Source: Branchiostoma floridae
Lineage: Eukaryota > Chordata > Leptocardii > Amphioxiformes > Branchiostomatidae
NCBI RefSeq assembly: GCF_000003815.2
Contig: NC_049982.1
Location: 2,458,939-2,522,938 of the forward strand
Direction: 5' to 3'
Length of the DNA: 64,000 nt
Each line of letters begins with the position of its first letter. Position 1 is the stretch's first letter. Below the pieces are notes generated by a model. The model had not been told where the DNA came from. It saw only the letters and a program-made list of their open reading frames with translations, and did not search any database. The position numbers and the translations under genes are program-made. Positions 1 to 11,100 of the stretch are shown piece by piece.

Positions 1-761
1 ATCACATAAGTTAAATTTGGCATAGACTAGCTCTTCACTTTATGGTGTTGAGGATACGTGTTAGCGATGGCACAGAGCTGTTGGTGCATCTCACAGTTCT
101 GTAGCTCAGTAGCGTTAGTTTGTTCGAGTTTGTCTATCATATAGCCAGTATCTCTATGCTGCATGTTGCAAATCTTCATACTACACAGTCTATGTTACAT
201 CTTTACAACATCAAGTTACATCTCTGCAAAATTAAAACCCTACATATATCGAAATTAACCATATTAAAGTTCTTCCTGCTACAATCGTTTTATGTTACAT
301 CTCTAGACAGTACGATTATCCATGTAGCATCTTGTCATTTTACATCTTATCACTTTATGTTACTCCAACAGGGATCCAGAAAAATACAAATAAAACCGTG
401 TCCATTCTTAAACCATAGTCGGTACCTTAACCTGGCCCGCATATGTCATACCACATTCATCTGATCTTCGGCGCCCCTCCTACGTCATTCTATCTTTAAA
501 AGCATCTTACTATCCATGGAGTAAACTACTCAAAAGCATTTACATTAAATTTGATGAAATCACATCACATCATATCATATCACATTATAATCACATAATA
601 TCACATCACAGTGTTCAGATAGGAGATAGTGCTTTGCCTTAGGTATTCAAGCTAAACAAATAATGTTTCTTGCAGCCTAATGAATCACTGTTGCAAAGCA
701 CATTGTTATCAAAGAAATGAAGAATATACAGAAGTAACTGCCCACCAGTGCTGATGTTCCT
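1..761. other. No gene seen; AT-rich flank
   Basis: I see no exon with a convincing protein domain here. The stretch is AT-rich and repeats short words such as TTACATCT. Between about 555 and 610 it becomes a simple repeat built from CATCA and CATAT words. It lies downstream of the stop codon of the NHL gene G1 and should contain its 3' UTR, but I could not find a clean minus-strand AATAAA signal close to the stop. Confidence 0.5.
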
Positions 762-3700
762 TCATGCGCGTAAGTCGAAGATGGTGACCGTGTTGTTGCG
801 GGGGTTTGTCACCACCAGCTGTCCCTGCGGCCCCAAAGCGACGCCCCAAGGATACTCGATGTTTCCGGCGATGCGGTGAGAACTCCCGCGGCTCGTTAGC
901 ATGTCCAGCCGCCCGCTTTCGGCGTCGGCCACGATGATGCGGGCCCGCCGGCCCAGCCCGACCGTGCAGTCGCCGTGGGGAGCGCCGAGAGGCTTCCCGA
1001 ACTTGAACAAGTTGCGGCCGACGCGGACGACGCTGAGTCCGTTATCGGTGACGAGGATGTCCCCACTCAAAGCCGATGCGAGCTGCGAGTCCGTCAGTTC
1101 GTCCTTCTTCTGAATGTTGAAATAAAGACCTTTTATTGTACATTTGTGACACACAGGGCTAAGTAACGTTATATGTCACAAAAACATGTTGAACAGATAC
1201 TGTTTACTGGTACAAAATACAAATAACTATCAATAGATGTATTCAACTTCTCCTTGCTTTTAAGTATAGCACACAGGTCCGACGACAGACGCGAGTCCGC
1301 CAGTTGGTCCTTCTTCTAAATGATTGAAATTCAATGAAGACCTTTATTGTACTTTTTTATCACACTGGGCTAAATAAAGGTCAAAAGGAGACATGTTCAA
1401 CAGATACTGTTAATAGATACAAAACTATCAATAATATTCTCTTTGCTTTTCAGTTAGAGTGGGAAAAAAGAATAGGTTGAATCAATGCGCGAAGGGGAGG
1501 GCAAAACTGGTGCAAAATACACTTTTGCAGGCTGGCACAACATAACATACAATAACACCGCGAATACAATGATATGTGCAATATTATTGCTGTAATAGAA
1601 ATGTGTGAGTTGCGATAGAAATGCACTTCTCATCAATCAGTTTAGGACATAGAGCAGACTGACAAACCTTGCCGCCTGGCAGGAGCTGGATGATAGCTGT
1701 CCGGCTGGCCGAGGCGACGTCTTCGCGCCTGCGGACGGAAATGGCAGAACAGCGCGACTGTAGGGATGAAGTGCTGCGGGGAATGTGAACCGAGATCGCT
1801 CGCCGTGGTCGATCCTTGCCGTGGTCGACCAAGTACGCGTACTCCGGATCGTCGAGGCGATCAGTTCCCAAGACCATCAGATGCTCATTCTGGGCAATGA
1901 TGACATCGCAGGGGAACATTCTCCTACTTTCTCTCGGTGACAGAAAAACGAACACCGGGAAGTCTCGGAGGAAAGCCCCATTCATGTTGAAGACTTGGAT
2001 GCGTTGGTTTTCGCGATCGGCCACAAACACCTCGCCGTCAGCAGACACAGCAACTCCGAAACTACCTTTGAATTTCCCGCGTTCTGATCCCTCCCCGCCG
2101 AAAATGATCACCCTTGCGTCCACATTTCCACCCTTTGGGCTTTCTGTGGAAGGCATCTGCACTGGACTAGGGGTGTAGGTACCGTCCACTGCTGACTGTC
2201 CAGTGGTGTAGGTACCGTCCCCATCTGACTGACTAGGGGTGTAGGTACCGTCCCCATCTGACTGACTAGGGGTGTAGGTAGCTTCCCCTGTTGACTGTCC
2301 AGTGGTGTAGGTAGCTTCCCCTGTTGACTGTCCAGTGGTGTAGGTAGCGTGCGAAGCCAGGTCGTCAGGGATGTAGGTTGTGTCAATAGCTGGCAGGCCA
2401 ATGTTTACGGTTACCGTAGTGTTCACCTCTGGGTGACCACGAGTGTAGGTAGTGTCCGTAGCTGATTGCGGCAGCTGTGAATTATGAGGAATGCACATCA
2501 TTACATTGATACATACGTATCGCCTACTTTTTTGGGTCAATGTCGGTGACATAAAACACAGAAAGCCATCTCTTCCAAACAGAAAGCCTTCTTCCACAGA
2601 GCCACACAACTGTGGAACTTACTTTGAACTCGACACTCTTACAGCTTCGTCTCTGACTTTATTCAAAGCAAACGTATGGATCACGGTTTGGGACCTTTTC
2701 TCAGTGTAAAAAAACAACAACAAACTAAGTACTTTAGATGAACTATTCAGCTCTATATTAGATATCGTTATGTAAATAACTTGTATAATTGTTCGATTTT
2801 ATGTAATACTGTACTTAATTTGTTATCTGATGTATTCATATTTTTTCCCAAATCTAGCCCTTTGCAGCAGCCACGGCTAGTTGGATGGCCTTGGCTGACT
2901 GTAACATCAGCCAAACGAATAGATAAATAAATAAATGTCGGCGGTTGGTTCTGTCACGGCCTGCTTGAAAGTCCCATGGCATCAAATTCGTACGACGATC
3001 GCACGACCTATCTGACAGTGCTCTTATACCCCTGTCAGATTGCGCGAAAATCGATCGGACGACGATTCTGCGACAATCACACGAGCATCGCCTATAATAA
3101 TGCTTTTATTGCACAACAATTGTACGAGGTACAAAGTATGGCTTATATGTGACAGGGACGGTTTTCAGGTGAAAAATACGCGCAACCCTCTGTCTATCTT
3201 AGATATGGCCGATCTTCCATCGATACGCCCGAAGATCGTACATAATGTGACAGGGGTATAATCAATGTGCATTATTACAGAAAGCATGCGCTTACCTTAT
3301 TATCACTCTTAAAGCCAGTAGAAAAGTAGACACCGACACAGGCCCAACCGGAGATAAACAGCACCAGGAAAACGGTAATCAGGGCACAGCTACATCCTAG
3401 AAAAAACAAATACCCACAAAAGAGACATTGCGATGAGGAACAAAAAGGGATGTACGATGTTAACAAACAGCTCAAAATCAAGGAAAATGAAGTTGTAATA
3501 TTGTTATAAAATTACGTAAAACAAGGAAACAGACGCCCACATACAACTAATGACAAGGATGTGCATTGAAGAAAAAAAGTAAGTTTAACACATTAAAATC
3601 AATATGATATTAACAGGCCCTTTTAGGAATTATTTACCTTTTTGGCAGAACATGAATATGAATTTAGACGGGCATCATATTCATTAAAACCACTTTTACA

Positions 3701-4988
3701 TAATCATTTAAAAATAATCTTTAAAATTTGTTAACCACAACTTACCTTTTCGTTGGTTCGGAGCGTACATCGGATTGTCTTGCATTCCCAGAGGGTGTGG
3801 AACATCTTTTGCGGCGCTGTTCCGATCTGATCGACCTGGGGAAGGGATGGCATCGCCGCTATTTTGAGCCGCTTCAGTTTCTTCATTGGGCTGCACTACT
3901 GCCGTGCCATCCTGACCCATGTATGCAACAGCATAGGGTTGGATATCGGCGTCGGCGTTGGTGATGTCGACTGTTTGTCCGTTCGACGCTGCAGCACCGT
4001 TGTTTGAAGGCATGTTGTTGCCGTTGCTGCCATCTTCCCCAAGCCGAACAGTACACGGCTGACTGCAGTCGCCGTTGTCAGTTCCCTCATACCGAACAGC
4101 GTACGGCTGGTTACAGCCATCGTCGTCATTGCCTTTGTACTGAACAGCGTACGGCTGTATGGAGTCGTCGTTATCGTACTGTACATCATGCGACTGGCTA
4201 CAGTCGTTGCCGTCATTGCCTCCGTACCGAACAGCATACGGCTGTATGGAGTCGTCTTCACCGTTTCCCCTATAGCGTATACGTACATCATGCGACTGGC
4301 TACAGCCGTCGCCATCATTGCCCCCGTACCGAACAGCATACGGCTGGCTACAGCCGTCGCCGTCATTGCCCCCGTACCGAACAGCGTACGACTGGCTACA
4401 GCCGTCGCCATCATTGCCCCCGTACCGAACAGCGTAGGGCTGGATGCTGTACGTGTCGCCATCACCGTTCGCTGTTAGTCTGCAAGCTAGGGAGTCATCT
4501 TCCTGGTGTAGTGTGGAACAATTATCGTCACATTCACTATGGGATGGACTGGTGACAGTTTGGTTATTTTCTTCATATGCTACCACTTGTGGTTGTGTGC
4601 AGGCATCGCCTTCACAGTTAGCTGTTTTAAGGGTGACTCTGACTGGAGCTGTCGACCCATTGGAGTTGTCGTCGTCTTGCAGACTCCGGGGTTCGTCGTC
4701 TGCAGATCTTGGTGCGTACATCGGATTCTGATTCTGGTTCTGTTCATTTCGAAGGCTAGCGGGAAGGCTAGCATACGAGGAATCTGTCGCGGAAAAGTAA
4801 GTAGGATTCCTGCTCAGAACGACATTGTGGTCTGGATCAAAAGTGTTGCAGAGTCCGTGAGGGTCAGTCGGGATTTCGGCCGATTCGGCTGTAGGGCCTT
4901 CTGCCTGCAGGTCGCAACTCTCGCCGCTGACGACAGTACACGACGCGTCGTCTTCAGGGTTAGCTTTCTTAGCAACTGGATCTTCCAT
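762..4988 (-). CDS. G1: single-pass membrane protein with NHL beta-propeller, 4 exons
   Basis: Exons are 4988-3746, 3396-3296, 2474-1668 and 1109-762, all with GT-AG junctions, giving 832 aa. Residues 1-414 form an acidic, probably cytoplasmic tail with NPTYF and NPMYAP motifs and about nine ~16-residue repeats containing QPYAVRYGGNDGDGCS. Exon 2 encodes one membrane helix (about 419-441, ALITVFLVLFISGWACVGV). Exon 3 opens with 11-residue Thr/Tyr repeats (TYTPSQSDGDG). An NHL region follows, about 565-832, with blade signature VAVSADGEVFVADRENQR; its length fits a six-bladed propeller. No signal peptide is seen, so a type II topology with the NHL domain outside is inferred. I start at ATG 4988 (MEDPVAKK); the open frame extends upstream to 5030 but has no earlier ATG there. 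The architecture matches an amphioxus family I recall, whose function I do not know. TRIM2/3-like NHL proteins are the nearest named relatives, but no RING or B-box is present. Confidence 0.85.
1278..1450 (-). repeat. Partial tandem copy of the last G1 exon boundary
   Basis: This segment repeats about 1080-1260, which holds the 5' edge of G1's last exon with its acceptor and intron. Shared words include GTCCTTCTTCT, GACCTTTATTGTAC and CAACAGATACTGTT. In the copy the acceptor has decayed: the plus strand reads TTCTTCTAAATG where the functional copy reads TTCTTCTGAATG. It is probably a non-coding relic of a local duplication. Confidence 0.65.
2160..2362 (-). repeat. 33-bp in-frame minisatellite in G1 exon 3
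   Basis: About six tandem units of 33 bp encode the 11-residue repeat TYTPSQSDGDG / TYTTGQSTGEA between the membrane helix and the NHL domain. Some neighbouring units are identical at the DNA level, so the array has probably changed copy number recently. All units keep the reading frame. The Thr/Ser-rich composition suggests an extended stalk, possibly O-glycosylated (inference). Confidence 0.8.
2750..2937 (+). mobile_element. LINE-like 3' end with (ATAA)n tail
   Basis: The segment resembles a retroelement 3' UTR. It contains CTAGCCCTTTGCAGCAGCC and GGCTAGTTGGATGGCC and ends in AGATAAATAAATAAATG. A related segment lies at 12240-12395, and looser relatives at 15165-15240 and 31840-31910. I see no coding part. 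It sits in the G1 intron between 2475 and 3295. Confidence 0.5.
3025..3260. mobile_element. MITE copy 1, ends TACCCCTGTC
   Basis: This ~236-bp element starts TATACCCCTGTCAGAT and ends ATGTGACAGGGGTATA, which are inverted terminal repeats flanked by TA. A second copy in the opposite orientation lies at 9181-9414 and shares long interior stretches, including AAAATCGATCGGACGACGAT. It has no coding capacity. It lies in the G1 intron just upstream (in + coordinates) of the membrane-helix exon. Confidence 0.8.
4045..4445 (-). repeat. 48-bp in-frame minisatellite in G1 exon 1
   Basis: About nine units of roughly 48 bp encode variants of QPYAVRYGGNDGDGCS in the N-terminal tail of G1. The three units at the low-divergence end (around 4290-4440) are almost identical in DNA. 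The repeated Tyr-containing motif could be a docking or phosphorylation site (inference). Long open frames on the other strand and in other frames here are by-products of the repeat. Confidence 0.85.
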
Positions 4989-6989
4989 TTTATAATCTGG
5001 CCTTGTCTGTGCCGAATACGCGTAAGACACCGTCTGGACTGGCTGTGGTTACGTCCGTGTTAACCCTCAATAGGGCATCACGTCGTCAAGCATATCAATC
5101 AATCCAACATAATTGCAATGCGAGAAGAAAAAGCAGACAATCGCGGTAGTTTGGACACTTTCGATACCAGACAATTCCATATGTCTCTACTTAACTCTTT
5201 ACTATTTACGAGCAAATCTAATCAGTGTGAAATTAGGGTGGCTTCGGTGCCAGGACTACGAGTATTTTGTTCATGTCACAAAAAACCATCGTAGTCGTCG
5301 ACTGTGGTGTCTTCTATCGTCATGAACTGCAAGCGACTAGTCGTAATAATGTAATGAATGTTCTATTTCAGCGCCTGAAATTGGCAGCGCAATGTCGACC
5401 CAAGGACGTTAACCAGAGGGCCTGATTTGTAACCACCGGTTGGGTCGTCATGCATATTAATCTATTAGTAAATACGATGGGAAAATAGAAAGCAGACAAT
5501 TGTCCTAGTTTGGAACAATACAGAAATATTGAATTTTGATACAGATGTCTTCCATCAGAAAACAAGAGCTTTCGAAATGAAATTCTAAAAGCAAACGGCT
5601 TGCTCTGGGGTCTGTTCTCATAGTTAGAGACGTACTCTTTTATTTCACCACATGGGCGTCTTTTTGCAATGCTGACCGGCAGTTTCAGGAATCGCCTGTT
5701 GGCTATAAGTAGATACTTAGATGGATAAATATCTAGCACAGATAAGCCAGGTGGTGAAATGGAAGAGTACGCCTCTAACTATGAGGATAGACACCGCAAC
5801 AAGTCGTTTGCTTTTATTCTTTCCCTTCTAAAGCTCTTGTTTTCTGATTGAAGACATCTGCATCAAACTTCAATTTTCTGTATTGTTCCAAACTAGGACA
5901 ATTGTCTGCTTTTGATATTCACATCGTAATTGAATCAAATTGAATATGCATGACGAAATGCCCACCGGTGGTGATGGATGAGGGACTGCATGCTCTTTTC
6001 CGTAAGGCGTAGGCAGCCTATTTTTATTTCCCGTAACTCGTAGGGAAAACCATCTTATCTACGTAACATACATCATAGTAAACATTAAGTAGAAACAGCT
6101 GTGATTGTCTGGGGTCGAAATGACATTTTCTGGCGCAGACAAGCCAAGGCCCTGAATTAGAAAATTTATTTCTCTTATTACTAGGACAATTTATGGCATC
6201 AGATTGTTCTGTTATTATAGATGGACTGCAGGAAGAATAGATTTTGCGAGCATATTGTAAAGTCATCGAAATAAACAAACAAACAAACAAACAAGTTGTT
6301 TGCTGCTGTTTACAACGAATATGCCGCAGTCGACGACTACGATGGCTGTGAAAACAGTCCAAATCCCATATCGATTAGTCTCGTTTATGCATAGTAAACA
6401 AGTAAAGGGGCATTCCACTCCACATGGGAGTGCTATTTTCCGATAGATATTAATTTTAGGAAGTGATAACTGCATACTACTTCACATTATACCGTAGAGT
6501 ACCCAGTTGCTCCACATGCCTTAAAAGCATTCAGTCTTATACTAAACTCCCCAAGTACCCTCTAATTGAATTAATCCTATGGCTGAATACAATGCAAAAC
6601 TTTTAGGTAAGGTTACAAAACTAATTTCAGGTTCGCTAAGAAATCTCGTCTTGTTCTTGTATTCTTTGCTATCTTATGAGCAATTTTCCTTCTCGATGTG
6701 CTTAGCGTACCTCACTTATTCCAAAAATATGTACGATATACAAAGTGTAGGGAATGCATGGGTTTAGTGCGTGCCATTATTGATTTATAAAACACACATC
6801 ACATAATTCATCCCAAGGTGAATTCCACAAAATTCTTGAGAAACAAAATTAATGTGATTGTCAGGCGTCGAGAGGTGACTGACCGGTTTCTTGGCAATAT
6901 CGAATTTTTAAAGATATTTTTCCATTTGAAATTCAATTTCGGGAGGTGTGGTTCCTGATTGCAAATGTTTTGTATTAGAATTAAGATAA
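4989..6989. other. Intergenic; large nested inverted repeat, no gene
   Basis: No coding exon is recognised upstream of G1. The dominant structure is the inverted repeat described for 5110-6480. A short (AAAC)n tract is at 6272-6292. From about 6480 to 6990 I see only AT-rich sequence. The G1 promoter should lie just above 4988-5030, but I see no convincing TATA box. Confidence 0.5.
5110..6480. mobile_element. Nested inverted-repeat (fold-back) element
   Basis: Arms of ~230 bp at 5430-5660 and 5745-5985 are inverted copies sharing GCAGACAATTGTCCTAGTTT and GTCATGCATATT, around a ~90-bp centre. Outside them a second pair matches in inverted orientation: CCATCGTAGTCGTCGACTG near 5287 and its complement near 6334. 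Weaker similarity continues outward to about 5110 and 6480. I see no transposase. This looks like a fold-back or palindromic DNA element. The outer limits are approximate. Confidence 0.6.
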
Positions 6990-7281
6990 AAAATCAACCG
7001 TCTCGCGTCCGAACGACCGCAATTGTCATCGCAATCATGTTGAATTGATCCTATGGTAAGGTTCTTCGATACACAATCAGAATTGTATTCACTTCCAGCA
7101 TTTCTGTCAGACACCATCATCAAACGTGGCTTGTATCCCCCCTCGTCTCTGTTCATGACTGGAGCTGATTTTCGGATACAAACTACCTCCTTTATCCAGG
7201 GAGTTCGTCTGTTTGTCTCGCTGTCTATGACTATACCACCCTCCCAGTCTATCACACAATTGGTAAGATACAGTAGGCAGT
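6990..7281 (-). mobile_element. Fragment of retroelement coding sequence (possibly Penelope-like)
   Basis: A minus-strand open segment contains NRRTPWIKEVVCIRKSAPV followed by MNRDEGGY. From memory this resembles the stretch at the C-terminal end of Penelope-like and related retroelement polyproteins, next to the GIY-YIG region. The rest is divergent and nothing upstream encodes reverse transcriptase, so this would be a dead 3' fragment. A splice-acceptor-like TTCTCTTTTCCAG precedes it at 7282, so an orphan exon of a host gene cannot be excluded. Confidence 0.35.
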
Positions 7282-7649
7282 CTGGAAAAGAGAACACTTG
7301 CAAAATTAATAAGAATATGTTATCATATCAGTTTTTTCAATTAATCTCTTGTTTTGGCATCTTTGTAACCTTGAACCTTGAACATCAGGGATGCCGTCAC
7401 TTTGTAAGCTTGTACTTTATCTTTGTTTTTTGTTTGTTTGTTTGGTTAATTGTTTTGCTGTTAATAGATTGACAAAAAGAATAAACAAAAAGTTGCATAA
7501 CCATGGGTGGTATAAATTGTCTGCCAACCATTTGCTTCGTTTAGTTTTTATCTTTTGAATAAAAACAACAGCAAAGAGTACGGAACATATGCACAGTACC
7601 TGTACTTGATTAGATTGTATTAGATTTAATGAGATTCCTGGTTTGAGCC

Positions 7650-7655
7650 TTTATT
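7650..7655 (-). terminator. Poly(A) signal AATAAA of G2
   Basis: The plus-strand TTTATT in GCCTTTATTCAGC reads as AATAAA on the coding strand, 486 bp after the G2 stop. Similar CTTTATTT-type sites end the 3' UTRs of G4-G7, which supports it as the true 3' end. Confidence 0.6.
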
Positions 7656-8140
7656 CAGCAAAATCAAAATGACAGAATATTCAATCATACTCATAGGATT
7701 TTAACAAAAAAGTGCACAAATTAAGGAACAACATCATGCACTATCAGGTAGCAGGTGCTAGCTAGCTATCATCTAAAATATCCACCCGAGGGTTCTTTTA
7801 ACGTTATGTGCTTTGCATGTTTGCTAAGCATTCACTCGCTGATTACATCTGAGCTATGGAGGGTGGTGCCTTTACAACAACTCCCAAACAGTTGAATTTG
7901 TCTTAAATGAGCTATAAAGCAAAATTGCCGTACATTTTGTGCTGAATATATTTTAGTTGAGATAGTGTAATGTTAGTAAGAAATGGGGCGAATTGTCAGG
8001 CACCGTTGTAGTCGTGCTGCGCTGTATGGGGCATATGCATGCGCACCACGACCAGATTTCTGGCAGATCGGCAAACTTGTTTACGCCATATCTTCTTATG
8101 ACTCATTCGTGGTTGAATGGTTGTGTATGACCTCTGACCC

Positions 8141-11100
8141 CTAGCGGGACCAGCAGGAGAAAGACGCCCGGCCTTCTTCCTTGCAGTACATGTCGCTTGG
8201 ACAGGAGGCGCTGCTGCACTGGTAAGCTGAGCCGGTCCTTGTTCCGGGCTCTGATATCGATAAAAGAAAGAATGCGGGAAATGATAAAATGACGGTTTGA
8301 ATGGAGGGTATTGTGTATCAAGCGGTCATTTTTGGCACGTATGACGGTATGTTCGTATGTTTTATACTTGTTAGCAAGGCTATGTCAGAAAGGACTCATC
8401 GATAGGGAACTGCAAGAAGCAATTATCTCCGGACACGGTCCGACACAGCCACTGTTTTACCAGCTGTTAGTGTCAGACAGTGGAATTCTGCTGTGAGACA
8501 TGTGAAAAGCCCTGTAAAAGTCTAGCAGGACTTGTTGCACACAGATGGGCCCATCGGCACTGAGCAAAGCGTCCGTCAGGAAAAAAAAAAGGAATGTGAT
8601 GAAAGTGACTGGTCGATCACGGTGGGATTTTATAACTCTGCAAAAATATTTACCGGTGGCAAAAGGCAGCATGAAATGGCTAAGCAGTAGCCAGCCAGCC
8701 GAGCCCCTCGGCGGAGGTTGGACCTTATTATCTCATGCCACCGATAAATCTGCTTGAAGCTTAGACTATGTTTGTCTTTCATGCGTCACTCATCCTTACC
8801 GATGCAGAGGAAATGAGTCAGCTGATCGTCACAGGTCCAGCCCTGCGGACAGGACGCCACTGAGCACCACTGCAAGGCTTGGGAACGACAAAATGGACAC
8901 AAACTATCAGAAATAATTAAAGTAGACTTCGTAAAGATCGCCTTAATTAAAACAGCAATAATAACAACCTGAGGGGGGCTCTGGCTTTGGTTAGGGTCGC
9001 CCATTTGATAATGAGTGTTGCGTGTTTGAGGGAAGCCACACCTCGAGTACACATCTTTATCGAAGAAAAAGCACGGGGATGTTTCTCGGTATCAGCGGTT
9101 CACATCCTTATGGTCTAGTGGGGCATCTGGAGCAGTTATTGTTTCATTGAGATCACCAGGCTATGATTATAAGCTGTCATTATACCCCTGTCACATTTTC
9201 CACGATCTTCGGGCGTATCGACGGAAGATCGGCCATATCTAAGATCGACAGAGGGTTGCGCGTATTTTTCACCTGAAAACCGTCCCTGTCACATAAAAGC
9301 AATACTTTGTACCTTGTACAATTGTTGTGCAATAAATCTATTTTATAAGCGAGGCTCGGGCGATTGCCGCAAAATCGTCGTCCGATCGATTTTCGCCAAA
9401 TGTGACAGGGGTATTACAGACCTTTGCGATTCAGTCCCACCAAATGTAAGCTACAACCAACTTTGTCTACGAGGAGACAGTAGGCGGCCACAAACTAACA
9501 ATCTGCAAAAAAACAATATCATATCCCAGCATCCTCTCTTACCTACGGGATTCTCGCAGAACGTGCCGTCGAAGCCGGCCGGGCATGCGCAGACGGTGTC
9601 GGTCCCCCCGAAACACGCGGAACAGTTCCCGCCATTCATGCAGACGTTGTGGTCACAAGGGGTGGTTTCTGGGTGAAAACACAAATATCACTCGCCAAGC
9701 AATTGGGTTCTTTGTTTACGCCAAATAGCAGTAACTCAAGCAACTGGATAATGATTTTGCAAAAATGAAACGTGTTTCCAAAATCATATTCCATTGGTTG
9801 ATCGAGTCAGTAGGATGTAAAGTCGGATGCAATGTCAGTAGGATGCAAATGTGCTGTACAAATATACTAGTTGTGTAGCTTGTTTATTGTACTTCAACAT
9901 AGAATTCTCTCATGAACCCGTACTTATTCTGTCCCATTCATAAATTATTCTTAGAATGGTCTCTACACTGGGACAAAACAAGGATAGATAAACGTTCCCA
10001 ATGACCTATAAATGACTTAACACATAGTTGAGATTCTTTGCGCTTTTACACAGAAACGTCCCATTTTAGTTAGTTTCAATGCATGTGCAATTGTATACTA
10101 TACAAACTTACCAGACTGACAGATGTAGCTGTGAGGTTGTACTTACCAGACTGACAAATGTAGCTGTGCTGTTCCATGCACGAGGTTGTTTTAGCCCTGT
10201 GGCTGTCGCCACTGTCCATCAGAACACACAGCGCGCAAGGCATGCCGGGAGAATCTTCTGCCCAGTCCAGACCTGCTACTTCATCTGTCAGTATAGAAAC
10301 AAAAATGATGGTAAGAGATCTTAGTCACACAGGGTGACTTTATAGTCTATTAATTTTAAACCTGCTTGAAAGTAGCGATTGATTGCTCACTAATTGTAGC
10401 CTTAATTAACGTAGAAGCATTGAGACATTTACAGATGCAAACTAGGGTCACGTCGATGGAGTTTAGACATCCAGGTAATAAGACACGCCAAAAAGCAGTT
10501 ACTCAAGGAACTGGACTGGACTTTGCAAACGGTCAGGTCAGACGTTACAGACAGCAATCCGGTGTCTTTCGTCAGTGACGCTGGCGAAATCTTGCTGTAG
10601 AAAGTTTTTATGTCTTAGCTGTGAATCATTATGCAAAAGAGATCTAGTTGCAGAACAGGGTCAGCCATTGTATACATGTCATCATCATTCATGATCACCC
10701 GAAAGCTTTTTGCAAACTTTGTGGTTTTATCAACAAAAAATTTTTTGCTTGTTTGAACCTTAAACGAGAAGCTCAAATCTAACAGCACTGCGTTTTACAT
10801 TGAGATATTCGAGGAGCTGGTAAGGTTCATACAATACATAACAGAGATAGAGATTTCATTATTGAAGTCCACCAACCTACGGTAGAATCCTTAGCCATAC
10901 CTAGTATCAGAAACAAAATCAACATTTGCATAATCTTTGCACAGAGTGTCAATTAGTACACAGATACAGGAATTATGGGTAATATGTCAAAGGTGAAAGC
11001 CCCTGAGACATATACAAATCATTTCTGAACATTGTTATGTAAATCGCGGCAATGGTCGCGACGAGAACTGTTTACAAATCAGGGGCTTTCACCTTTTTAC

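Noticed and set aside
120-464. Possible small plus-strand gene
   Set aside because: No domain, low-complexity composition and repeated TTACATCT words; no splice or promoter context.
3896-4555. Long open frames in other frames and strand over the QPYAV repeat
   Set aside because: They arise from the 48-bp tandem repeat; only the frame that joins the membrane-helix exon makes a domain-bearing protein.
4989-5030. Upstream extension of the G1 start
   Set aside because: The frame is open but begins with GTG rather than ATG; the ATG at 4988 is the first usable start, though a 5' untranslated exon may exist.
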